From Leptospiraceae bacterium (GTDB lineage: Bacteria > Spirochaetota > Leptospiria > Leptospirales > Leptospiraceae): a stretch of 64,000 nucleotides of DNA. The translations under genes were made by a program, and so were the position numbers. Of the stretch, positions 9,004 through 16,431 are shown piece by piece. The stretch lies in assembly GCA_015075105.1 (NCBI GenBank), contig JABTUZ010000002.1, forward strand, positions 592,001 to 656,000, written 5' to 3'. Each line of letters begins with the position of its first letter. Within the stretch, counting starts at the first letter, position 1. The notes beneath the pieces were generated by a model that had not been told where the DNA came from, did no database searches, and saw nothing but the letters and a program-made list of their open reading frames with translations.

Positions 9004-9810
9004 TTATACACCTTTTTTCTGAAAAGAATGCACTATTTTACCAATAAAAATTTTTATGAATACTGTAGAGAAAAAAAACTTCATCATACTTGTTAAATGC
9101 CACATAAAAAATCGGATATGTCTGTGACTTGTTCTTCTTGCATTGTGGACTACTACTGAATCAGGACAAAGAGCTATTTCCAAGCGAGCCAATCTAACCC
9201 TTGCACATAAGTCAACGTCTTCATAATATAAATAAAAATTTTTATTGAAACCTCTAATTTTTTCAAATATACTTTTTGGCATCAAAAGAAACATTCCTGC
9301 AACCCAATCCGGGTAGATAATCTCTTTGCCAATCATATAATCACTGCCCCTGCATTTACCGAATAATTTACAAATAATTCTTAATGGGGTAGGGAAGAAT
9401 CGTGCGTTATCTTCTATCTCTCCATTTTCATTGAGTACTTTGGGGCTAACAATTCCAATAAAAGAATTTTTTTGTAGGCAATGGATTAATTTTGAAAAAG
9501 GATCAGACTGAAAGCGAATATCCGGATTTAAAATACAAAAATATTTTCCCTTGATTTGTTGAAACGCTCTATTGTGATTTTCTGCAAATCCTTTTGGAGA
9601 CGAGTTTTGAATCATAGAAATAGGAAATATAAAATCCTTCAAAGAGAAGGGAAGAGCTTCTTTGGTATTTAAGGTGAGAATCACTTCTAAAGAATGTTTT
9701 TTACAGTGTTGGTTTAAATCTTTCAAAAGATTTAAAATTAAACTTAGATGAAAATGACTCACTATCGAAATAGAAATTTCTATTGAGTCATTTGTTTGAA
9801 TATTCGCCAT
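9004..9810 (-). CDS. family 2 glycosyltransferase (rhamnosyltransferase-like)
   Basis: A 268-residue GT-A fold glycosyltransferase of family 2, the group that includes WbbL-type rhamnosyltransferases. GFAENHNRAFQQIKGKYF near residue 95 and ILNPDIRF near 115 hold the nucleotide-sugar/metal-binding Asp. The acceptor-side YYEDVDLCARVRLARL near 195 matches the usual (E/D)DxDLxxR motif. The expected N-terminal VVxxNxSxD segment is diverged. There is no signal peptide; it is probably cytoplasmic and acts on lipopolysaccharide or another cell-surface glycan, though the donor and acceptor are unknown. It begins the minus-strand set that continues into ndh and pyrF, with a 6-base gap before ndh. Confidence 0.85.
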   Translation of the reverse strand: MANIQTNDSIEISISIVSHFHLSLILNLLKDLNQHCKKHSLEVILTLNTKEALPFSLKDFIFPISMIQNSSPKGFAENHNRAFQQIKGKYFCILNPDIRFQSDPFSKLIHCLQKNSFIGIVSPKVLNENGEIEDNARFFPTPLRIICKLFGKCRGSDYMIGKEIIYPDWVAGMFLLMPKSIFEKIRGFNKNFYLYYEDVDLCARVRLARLEIALCPDSVVVHNARRTSHRHIRFFMWHLTSMMKFFFSTVFIKIFIGKIVHSFQKKGV

Positions 9811-9835
9811 TTAATAAAAGGCTTGGAAGTGCACT

Positions 9836-9873
9836 GTTACGGCCTAAGTAAGAAACTTACAATAGACCGTAAC
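9836..9873. other. nested hairpin between phospholipase-like and glycosyltransferase genes
   Basis: GTTACGG at 9836-9842 pairs perfectly with CCGTAAC at 9867-9873, and inside it GTAAG pairs with CTTAC around AAA. There is no T-run after the hairpin on the minus strand, where the upstream gene ends at 9883; the T-run precedes it. It may be a processing, rho-dependent or regulatory structure rather than a canonical terminator. Confidence 0.4.
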
Positions 9874-9882
9874 AAAAAAATT

Positions 9883-11190
9883 TTACTTTTTAGAATTGGC
9901 ACGAATAATTGAAATCATAGTTCTAGTCCCTCTTCCTGTCATCTCAAAATCTTTTCCAGTTTCTGATAGTAGCAAATCAGAATCGTTTTGCTTAATACTT
10001 TTTAAGAAGGCATCCATCGAAAACTTTGAGTCATTTTCCAGAACATAACTTGGGTCTTCAGTCATTTTAGGACCAAATGCTTTTACAATCGCTTTATCCA
10101 AAGTTTGAGAATGCTCTGCCGCAAAAGTGCTTTGATGATTCATTAACTCTTCAGGGGTATTGACACCAGAGTAGATGGAATCACCCTTTGAAGCAAATTT
10201 GACTAAATTTTGATAGAGAGGATTTGTGTCAGTGTAAGACTTTTCTAAAGCAACAGAAACAAAATCTTCATAAGCAAAATGTCTATTTCCAAGAAGAGTC
10301 TCTGCCTCACTTTGAATTTTTGCTCTATTGGGAGACAGGATAAATTTAATATAGAACCACCAGTTTGCACTTGGAGAAGCCTTTGAGTGATAAGGCTGAC
10401 CTAAGTCTTGAATGTAATGAGAAGCCCAAGCAGAGAATCTATACGCCCAGTATTCGTGGCCGGTTTGAAGTGCAAGCGATGCAAGTCTGGAAAATAATTC
10501 GATTCGATCCAACATCATCCCACCAGAAACAATATTTGGAGCAAATTTTTTGATTAATAAATTCTCGTGTAAAAACTGCATGTGAAATGGTGCCTTAGAA
10601 CTTTCTCCTTCGTTTTTGCCGTAAGGTTGAGTCCCGTATCCGTATTCAGGAAAATCCCACAATTTGTGATCCATATTCCAATCAGGCTCATCAATAAAAG
10701 TAGTGAGAATGGATCGAATACTAACGTCTTGTCCTGTTACATCTTCAAACACCATATAAAAGTTTCCTTTATAGGTTTTAAAGTAAGGAGAAACTAAATC
10801 TTTATCTACAGTTTTTAGAGTAGGTTTAGATCCCGGTAGAATCCGATTTACAAGCATGTATTTGGTAGAAGGATTTAATCTTGCGGCTTTTAAAAATGCT
10901 AAAGTATTCGGATTTTTTACTTGGAATTCTGCTTTTTTGAAACGGGTTGAGCCTCTTTTCCCAAGCCAAATATAATAATCATCAAATAAAACTTTGAGTT
11001 TGTCTTTTTCAGATGCAAGAAATTTGTCTAAGGTTTCAACTTTTACCTTTTTATCCGTGAATGCCATAGAAGGATGCTCTAAAGATCTATCCATGACTAA
11101 ATAGTGAGATCCCCACGAAAATAGGGAGTTTGTGCAAACCAGAAAAGCGAAAATGAGTAGAATTACTCTGCGCAATAAATTTAGTTTCAT
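9883..11190 (-). CDS. exported S1/P1-nuclease / phospholipase C-fold protein
   Basis: A 435-residue exported protein. A signal peptide (MKLNLLRRVILLIFAF...) ends at about residue 25, so the mature protein would begin with Trp, as in S1/P1 nucleases and zinc phospholipases C, where the N-terminal Trp ligates zinc. WGSHY follows. Near residues 258-262, HYIQDLGQPYHS matches the family HxxxDxxQPxH zinc motif. Further upstream His residues (for example TGHEYW) could complete the zinc set. It probably cleaves phosphodiesters outside the cytoplasm; phospholipid or nucleic acid cannot be decided. I chose the ATG at 11190 over 11223 because AAGGTAAG precedes it and it gives a proper signal peptide. 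It is the last of three exported proteins encoded in a row. Confidence 0.7.
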   Translation of the reverse strand: MKLNLLRRVILLIFAFLVCTNSLFSWGSHYLVMDRSLEHPSMAFTDKKVKVETLDKFLASEKDKLKVLFDDYYIWLGKRGSTRFKKAEFQVKNPNTLAFLKAARLNPSTKYMLVNRILPGSKPTLKTVDKDLVSPYFKTYKGNFYMVFEDVTGQDVSIRSILTTFIDEPDWNMDHKLWDFPEYGYGTQPYGKNEGESSKAPFHMQFLHENLLIKKFAPNIVSGGMMLDRIELFSRLASLALQTGHEYWAYRFSAWASHYIQDLGQPYHSKASPSANWWFYIKFILSPNRAKIQSEAETLLGNRHFAYEDFVSVALEKSYTDTNPLYQNLVKFASKGDSIYSGVNTPEELMNHQSTFAAEHSQTLDKAIVKAFGPKMTEDPSYVLENDSKFSMDAFLKSIKQNDSDLLLSETGKDFEMTGRGTRTMISIIRANSKK

Positions 11191-11256
11191 TATTCTTACC
11201 TTGTTTTTGAATTGAATAGACATAGTGTAAGTTTTGCCTTTTCAAAATCAAGAAGA

Positions 11257-11272
11257 AAGTTTCAAGAAACTT
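11257..11272 (-). terminator. possible terminator upstream of the S1/P1-like gene
   Basis: The 16-base palindrome AAGTTTC-AA-GAAACTT lies 8 bases past the minus-strand stop at 11280 and is followed on that strand by a T-rich stretch (TTCTTCTTGATTTT). It could end the two-gene unit upstream. The stem is short, so confidence is low. Confidence 0.4.
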
Positions 11273-11279
11273 GCAAAAT

Positions 11280-12557
11280 CTAAAATTCTGTCTTGAACTG
11301 AAAATTCGCAAAATAGACCTCTCCTTTGCCGTCTTTTTTTCTTGAGCCACTAATATTAAATACTAAAAATGAGCCTGAGGTTTTTAGCTTAAATATAGCT
11401 TTTCTATCTGTTAGAATTGTATTTACATTTTCTCCATCGCTCCACTGCTCAAATAAAGATTTGAATTTATTCTCTTCACTTTGCACTACGGAAGAAATTT
11501 CAAATTTCCAATTAGGAATTGGTTTTAATGTGAGCTTAAATTCGAGTAGCTTGTCTCTATTTTTTCTTTCTTCAACGCCAAGTAAAAATTCTGTAGATTT
11601 TAAACGATACTCATACCCAAAACCTCCGGCTAAGGTATCGCTTGTTTGTTTTTCTTCTTCTAAATCTTTTTTCTCGTACCATCTTCCTTTCACACAAAAG
11701 GCACCTAAATTTCCGGAAATTAAAGCTGTATTGAATCCGTAAACACTTTCAATAGATCCGGGCTTTCTTTCTTGAAATGCTTCGATTCTATCGTAATGGT
11801 ATCTGGAAATTTTTACAAAGACTGCGTTTGTATTTTTATCAATTTGCGATTTGTCGCTATTCATGGCAAATAAGTTTCCTTTGTCTTCTCTGTAAATAGA
11901 TACTTCTGTTTCTATTCCTTGTCGCGGTACGATTAATTTTGGGTTTATATATCCATAATAATTTTTTTTATCTCCAAGAATCTGTGAGCTGATTGTAAAT
12001 TCCGGCTCTCCTTTTTTATCGTCAAATTTCAGATTACGAAAATCTAAATATAAAGTTCCGTATTTTGTTTCAGGGGAATAGGTGACTGCAAATTGATCTT
12101 TGGGAGATTTTAAATAATAAGAAAGATTATTCTCTGAAATATTTTTTCCCATGAATACTCCAAACCCCCATCCACTAAAAAATCCCCCTGCCCAAACAGA
12201 TCTTTCGAGAGGTTGAGGAATAATACCTGTTTCAGGATTTTGAAAAGCAGAATAAAATTTTTTATCTCTCAATAAATAAAATCCGGGAATTGCCTTGTAT
12301 CTGTGTCCCGCAGAAAGAAAAAAATATTTGTTTTGGATTTGCCCGGAGCCGTAGAATATTTCGTTTCTTTTTTCTAAGAATGCTTTAAAATAGGAGTAGT
12401 CGATAGCTCCGAATACACTTGTTTTAGATTGGCTATTCTCTTGAATAAACCTACTTTGCAGAATTTCAGCAGTTCCGCCTAACGTGTATTTTATATTTTC
12501 ATTGGAAAGAATTTCTGTTGAGAGGATAATAATAAATAGAAAAACTTTGCTATTCAT
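11280..12557 (-). CDS. exported hypothetical protein, probable outer-membrane beta-barrel
   Basis: A 425-residue protein I do not recognise. An N-terminal hydrophobic segment (MNSKVFLFIIILSTEILS) looks like a signal peptide. The mature part shows many alternating polar/aromatic strands (FFSAGHRYKAIPGFYLL, FGYEYRLKSTEFLLGVEER) and ends in YFANFQFKTEF. A terminal aromatic residue after alternating hydrophobics is typical of outer-membrane barrels. No conserved enzyme motif is visible. It overlaps the upstream 319-residue gene by 8 bases, so the two are co-transcribed and probably act together at the outer membrane. The barrel call is inference from composition and strand pattern. Confidence 0.65.
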   Translation of the reverse strand: MNSKVFLFIIILSTEILSNENIKYTLGGTAEILQSRFIQENSQSKTSVFGAIDYSYFKAFLEKRNEIFYGSGQIQNKYFFLSAGHRYKAIPGFYLLRDKKFYSAFQNPETGIIPQPLERSVWAGGFFSGWGFGVFMGKNISENNLSYYLKSPKDQFAVTYSPETKYGTLYLDFRNLKFDDKKGEPEFTISSQILGDKKNYYGYINPKLIVPRQGIETEVSIYREDKGNLFAMNSDKSQIDKNTNAVFVKISRYHYDRIEAFQERKPGSIESVYGFNTALISGNLGAFCVKGRWYEKKDLEEEKQTSDTLAGGFGYEYRLKSTEFLLGVEERKNRDKLLEFKLTLKPIPNWKFEISSVVQSEENKFKSLFEQWSDGENVNTILTDRKAIFKLKTSGSFLVFNISGSRKKDGKGEVYFANFQFKTEF

Positions 12558-13509
12558 TTTTTGTCTCGGATTGACTTTTTTTGTATTGGAGATAATTTAA
12601 TTTTTTAACTATTGCCTGCGGTAGAGTTTTTAGTATATTTGAGTAAGAGTCTTTGGATTTGCTTGCAGTTCTGATTTTCAAAGCGATCGCAAGTGGAATT
12701 TTTTCTTTTAAAAGCTCATCCAATGTTAACGGATAAACGATTTTTTCATTTTTGATTTTAACATTTTTTTTCTTTTTATTGAAATGAATTTCTTCTTCAA
12801 AGATTGGATTTTTTTCTTTACCCAGTAAACCCGAATTGCTTTGTTCTGAAAAATTGTACGCTAAAAATGCAGTGCTTTCGGATTTTTCTTTTGATTCAGG
12901 AAAACTTTGATAAAATCCAAGTTCACTGTTTCCGATTTTAAATCCAATAAGAATAGAAAATAAAAACTCAGGAGGATCGTGAGGGTAAAATTTTTTCCCT
13001 GCCTGGAATGTTAAATAAAATTGCTCTCCACTTTTTACCCCAAAAGAATATTCTTTCTCAAATTTTTGAATATCGGAGTATAGGAAAAATATTTTTTTAT
13101 TTTCAAATAAATGAACTTCGGTAAAAAAAAACTTCTTTTCAGATTTTTCTTTCTCATAACCTACTCCAACTTTAATGTTATAAAATGTAAGATAAGGGAA
13201 TAGAGCGTAATTAGTTTTTTTTAGTTTAACTTCCGGTGAATCTTCTATGTATGGATTTTTTTTAATTGTTTCATAATTGGAAAAAGAGGAGAGTACCCCA
13301 CCGCGAATTTTTTCAGAAAAATTTTTATTCAGATTTAGGAAAACACCCGGATTTGTGGAATTTATCCTATCATAAGTCTTTTTATTTGTAAAAATTCCTA
13401 AAAAATTTTGATCTTCGTGAATACTGAAAAAAACTACAGTTGGTTGAACCGCGCATAGGCTCGCCCCGCATAAAAAAAATACAAATGCAAATACAAATCG
13501 TCTCATCAA
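12550..13509 (-). CDS. exported hypothetical protein paired with the barrel-like protein
   Basis: A 319-residue protein with a signal peptide (MMRRFVFAFVFFLCGASLCA, cleavage near residue 20). Residues 25-220 show beta-strand-like alternation (FLNLNKNFSEKIRGGVLSSF, GVGYEKEKSEKKFFFTEV). The last 70 residues are Lys-rich and probably helical (DELLKEKIPLAIALKIRT). I recognise no family. Start is ATGATG at 13509/13506, and either is possible. The end overlaps the start of the next gene by 8 bases. The region upstream (13510-13844) is very AT-rich and should hold its promoter. Confidence 0.6.
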   Translation of the reverse strand: MMRRFVFAFVFFLCGASLCAVQPTVVFFSIHEDQNFLGIFTNKKTYDRINSTNPGVFLNLNKNFSEKIRGGVLSSFSNYETIKKNPYIEDSPEVKLKKTNYALFPYLTFYNIKVGVGYEKEKSEKKFFFTEVHLFENKKIFFLYSDIQKFEKEYSFGVKSGEQFYLTFQAGKKFYPHDPPEFLFSILIGFKIGNSELGFYQSFPESKEKSESTAFLAYNFSEQSNSGLLGKEKNPIFEEEIHFNKKKKNVKIKNEKIVYPLTLDELLKEKIPLAIALKIRTASKSKDSYSNILKTLPQAIVKKLNYLQYKKSQSETKNE

Positions 13510-13844
13510 TAGATGAGGTAAAAAAAATCGAGCTTATTAGAAAAAAATGGAAAAAACTAAGTGCACTTAAAGTGTAAAAATACAAAAAAATAGGAAAAAA
13601 ATTAAAAAAAATTTATATTTTTCCCTAATTTTGTCTGATCCACATAGTATTATTTTTTTCATAGATGAAAAAATTTACTTGCAGTAACTAAACATAGTTT
13701 TAGTATGGTAACAAAAGTATAGTTATTTGCTTTTTGATATTTTTTCAAAAATTGAAAATTTTTTATAAAATTTACGATTTTTGTCAAATTTTTATCGAAA
13801 ATTCATAGATTATGTCGTCTAAATATAAGAAATGGAGGGGTGCC
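13510..13844. other. AT-rich divergent intergenic region
   Basis: 335 bases between the divergent genes at 12550-13509 and 13845-14066. It is extremely AT-rich, with many A and T runs, and holds no convincing gene. A ribosome binding site for the right-hand gene (GGAGGGG at 13834-13840) lies at its end. Promoters for both sides are expected, but the runs produce many -10-like sequences and none stands out. Confidence 0.5.
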
Positions 13845-14066
13845 ATGGTGATAAGATCGTTGGAACAACCCGTTTACTACAGAAACAGAAGAGGGGGCTT
13901 ACCCGGAGCAGGCTTAAAAGCTAAAGGTGTAACCGAATCTCCTCTGGCAGGAAAATCTTTTGAAGAATATCTAACTGAAGCATTTCAGGGTGAGATTGTT
14001 CAAGAGGGCAATTGGTATTCAAGCCAATTAACTGAAATGGGAATGAAAAATTTAAAAAGAATCTGA
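13845..14066 (+). CDS. small conserved-looking hypothetical protein upstream of radC
   Basis: A 73-residue basic protein starting MVIRSLEQPVYYRNRRGG, with a Gly/Pro-rich GGLPGAGLKAKG followed by SPLAGKSFEEYLTEAF. I recognise no family. The ATG at 13845 has a very strong GGAGGGG four bases upstream; the frame extends to 13812 but without a site. Its TGA (14064-14066) overlaps the CTG that appears to start radC (CTGA), so both are probably translated from one message. There is no signal peptide or membrane segment. The strong ribosome binding site is the main evidence that the gene is real. Confidence 0.7.
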   Translation: MVIRSLEQPVYYRNRRGGLPGAGLKAKGVTESPLAGKSFEEYLTEAFQGEIVQEGNWYSSQLTEMGMKNLKRI

Positions 14067-14752
14067 AGTTATCATTCAGAAAAGGGGATTCAGATCCTCG
14101 CTCTAAAATTTTAACAGACCCGGAAAGACTCGAAAACTGGGAATTGTTTGCAATTCTTATAGGTAAGGGTTGTAAAACAAAAAATGTAGAAGTTCTTTCC
14201 AAAGAGATTCTTTCTAATTTCGGGGGCTTGATAGGATTTTTAAAAGCATCTGTAGGCTCTCTTTTGAAACTTCCCGGGATCGGGAATGCAAAAGTTGCCA
14301 GCTTACTTGCAGCCAAAGAGCTTGTGAATCGCTTTAAACTGATTCATTTGCAAAGCTATGATAAAAATTCTACGATTAAATTGCAAGATATATCTGAACT
14401 TCTATACTTGCGAACAGTTAGAGAATTCAGAGAGTGCTTTTTTCTTGTTCTTTTTGGTGCGGATAATCATCTTATCCATATCGAATTACTGTCAAAGGGA
14501 GGCTTAGAAGAAGTAGGAGTGTATCCAAGAGAAATCGCAAAAGTCGCCTTAGACTACGGAGCCAAATCAATTCTAATTTCCCACAACCATCCAAATGCTG
14601 ATGCAGTCCCAAGCAGAAAAGATATAATTTTATTGGAACGGTTAAGAGAGATTTTACGTCCATTGGAAATCACGGTAATTGACCAGTTGACTATCGGTAA
14701 AAATGGAGTGTATTCTTCAGATAAAAAAAATTGGACATATAAGCAAAAATAG
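14063..14752 (+). CDS. radC: RadC/JAB-domain protein
   Basis: A protein of about 229 residues with the RadC layout: an N-terminal UPF0758 helix-hairpin-helix part (LPGIGNAKVASLLAAKEL near residue 75) and a C-terminal JAMM/MPN metalloprotease-like domain with SHNHPNADAVPSRKD near 175, matching the family HNHPSGxxxPSxxD. Despite its name, RadC is not clearly a DNA repair protein. The start is unusual. The frame is open from 14036, but there is no ATG, GTG or TTG before the TTG at 14144, which would cut off the N-terminal helix (FRKGDSDPRSKILTDPERLE). The CTG at 14063 overlaps the upstream stop as CTGA and gives the expected N-terminal length. This start is inferred. Confidence 0.85.
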   Translation: MKLSFRKGDSDPRSKILTDPERLENWELFAILIGKGCKTKNVEVLSKEILSNFGGLIGFLKASVGSLLKLPGIGNAKVASLLAAKELVNRFKLIHLQSYDKNSTIKLQDISELLYLRTVREFRECFFLVLFGADNHLIHIELLSKGGLEEVGVYPREIAKVALDYGAKSILISHNHPNADAVPSRKDIILLERLREILRPLEITVIDQLTIGKNGVYSSDKKNWTYKQK

Positions 14753-14796
14753 AAATTTTTGTATAAGAATATTTTACGTGATAAATTTTTTTAGGT

Positions 14797-15432
14797 ATGA
14801 ATAAATATGAAATCTCAAAACTTTCAACTTCTCAAAATCCTTTTGGTAAATCTATAGTCGGAGTGGTTCTTTGTGGTGGGCTTTCTAAAAGAATGGGGAC
14901 GGACAAAGGCACATTGAAAACTCGCGGGAAATACTGGGCAGATTACTCTTTAACTATTTTAAAAAATTTTACAAATACTGTTATCTTTTCAATTCGTGAG
15001 GATCAATTTGGTTTATACAGAAAAATTTTTCCAAATTCAAATTTAATTTTAGATAATGCAAATGCTAAGGGCCCGTTGAATGGAATCCTAAGTGTCTATG
15101 AAAAATTTCCAGATTGTGATTTACTTATTCATGCCTGCGATATGATTTCAATGGATAAAAATATAGTTTCAATATTATATACAAAATTTAAAAATTTCAC
15201 TGGCTTCGAATTTTATGTTTTTAAAATTGATGGAAAAATTGAGCCTTTGTGTGGAATTTACACTTGTCATGGATTGAAAAAATTAAAAAATCAAATTGAT
15301 TCGGTAGGTTTTCAATCCTATTCACTAAAAGAAATTTTAGCAAAATTCAAAACTCTTTATATAGAGGATGAAAATATTTCTAAAAATTTTTTCAAAAATA
15401 TTAACTATCCGGAAGATATATTGCTTGAATAA
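14797..15432 (+). CDS. mobA: molybdenum cofactor guanylyltransferase
   Basis: A 211-residue MobA-like NTP transferase that joins GMP to molybdopterin to make Mo-bis-MGD or a precursor in the cytoplasm. The nucleotide-binding VVLCGGLSKRMGTDKGTL is at residues 22-39 (the LxGGxSxRMGxDK signature), and IHACDMISMD near 110 matches the HACDMP metal site. Length fits the family (about 190-210). It lies 44 bases after radC; no other molybdenum cofactor gene is in the window. A related family member (another sugar or nucleotide transferase) cannot be fully excluded, but the signature favours MobA. Confidence 0.88.
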   Translation: MNKYEISKLSTSQNPFGKSIVGVVLCGGLSKRMGTDKGTLKTRGKYWADYSLTILKNFTNTVIFSIREDQFGLYRKIFPNSNLILDNANAKGPLNGILSVYEKFPDCDLLIHACDMISMDKNIVSILYTKFKNFTGFEFYVFKIDGKIEPLCGIYTCHGLKKLKNQIDSVGFQSYSLKEILAKFKTLYIEDENISKNFFKNINYPEDILLE

Positions 15433-15582
15433 TAATATTTTAGAACATTATAAATTCTTTCTTTGAATAAATTGATTGTAAAAACTTAAACACTGCTACC
15501 ATTTACTATAGACAAAAAATCTCATGTTGAAGTTTTTGTAAGTATAACTACAAAGAATTTTTAATATTCGGAGAATATAGTT

Positions 15583-16422
15583 TTGGAAAGTATATATAAG
15601 AACACTACCAGATTTAGCGATCTGGATACGCAAAGACACGTAAATAATATCGTCTATGAAAACCTTGCTGAATCAGGAAGGATTTCTCTTTTGTCGGAAT
15701 CTGGTTGGACATTAGAAAAGCTTTTAGGAGAAGAAATACATTTTCGTCCTGTAAAGTGTTTCGTGAGTTTTACAGAGCAGCAAACAATGGGAACAGAGAT
15801 TATAACAAAAACTAAATTGTTTCCACAATCGGATGGAAAGCTACACTATTCTACTCTTATCTCTAATACAACCTCTACAAAAACAGCCTGTCAGATTGAG
15901 TTTTTGTTTGAGCCTCGCAAAAAAAATAAAAAGTTCGTTGTATTTGAAAATCTTTCAGAAAAAGCACCTTTTGAATTTGAGAAGGTCAAGAAATTTTCTG
16001 GAAGTTGTTCACAAATTTCATTTATCCATACTCCAAATTTATCCGAGAGAAATATTTTTGGAGTATTGCCGGGGGCATCTTATTGGAGGATATTTGAAGA
16101 GTCTCGTTGGGACTTTATGTCAAAACTTGGAATTACTTTTGATTTAATCAAAAAACAAAACTCTACTATGTTTTATATGGGCGGGACATTCCACTTTCAA
16201 AAAGAAATTCCCGCAGGTGAAAAATTAAAAATCTATACTTGGATAGATCGAATTGATAAAATTTGGGTGTATATGAGGCAAGATGCCTTTAGCGAGAAAA
16301 ATAAAGATTTACTCATGTCAACCAATGGAAGATTTTTAATTGTTTCTGTAGATAAGGCTCGCCCTAAAAAAGCAGATGAGCCATTAATAAATTTGTATAA
16401 AAAATATACAGAAAACAAATAA
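15583..16422 (+). CDS. two-hotdog acyl-ACP/acyl-CoA thioesterase-like protein
   Basis: A 279-residue protein with two hotdog-fold halves. The first holds RFSDLDTQRHVNNIVYENL at residues 9-27, the classical (D)xDxxxHVNNxxY motif of 4-hydroxybenzoyl-CoA/acyl-ACP thioesterases. The second (residues 150-275) has GASYWRIFEESRWDFM and MGGTFHFQKEIPAGEKL. Tandem hotdogs occur in FatA-type acyl-ACP thioesterases and in fused acyl-CoA thioesterases, which release fatty acids from their carrier; the substrate is not shown. It starts at a TTG with GGAG nine bases upstream. It converges on the DUF4139 genes with 9 bases between stops. Confidence 0.8.
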   Translation: MESIYKNTTRFSDLDTQRHVNNIVYENLAESGRISLLSESGWTLEKLLGEEIHFRPVKCFVSFTEQQTMGTEIITKTKLFPQSDGKLHYSTLISNTTSTKTACQIEFLFEPRKKNKKFVVFENLSEKAPFEFEKVKKFSGSCSQISFIHTPNLSERNIFGVLPGASYWRIFEESRWDFMSKLGITFDLIKKQNSTMFYMGGTFHFQKEIPAGEKLKIYTWIDRIDKIWVYMRQDAFSEKNKDLLMSTNGRFLIVSVDKARPKKADEPLINLYKKYTENK

Positions 16423-16431
16423 GCTGTATTC

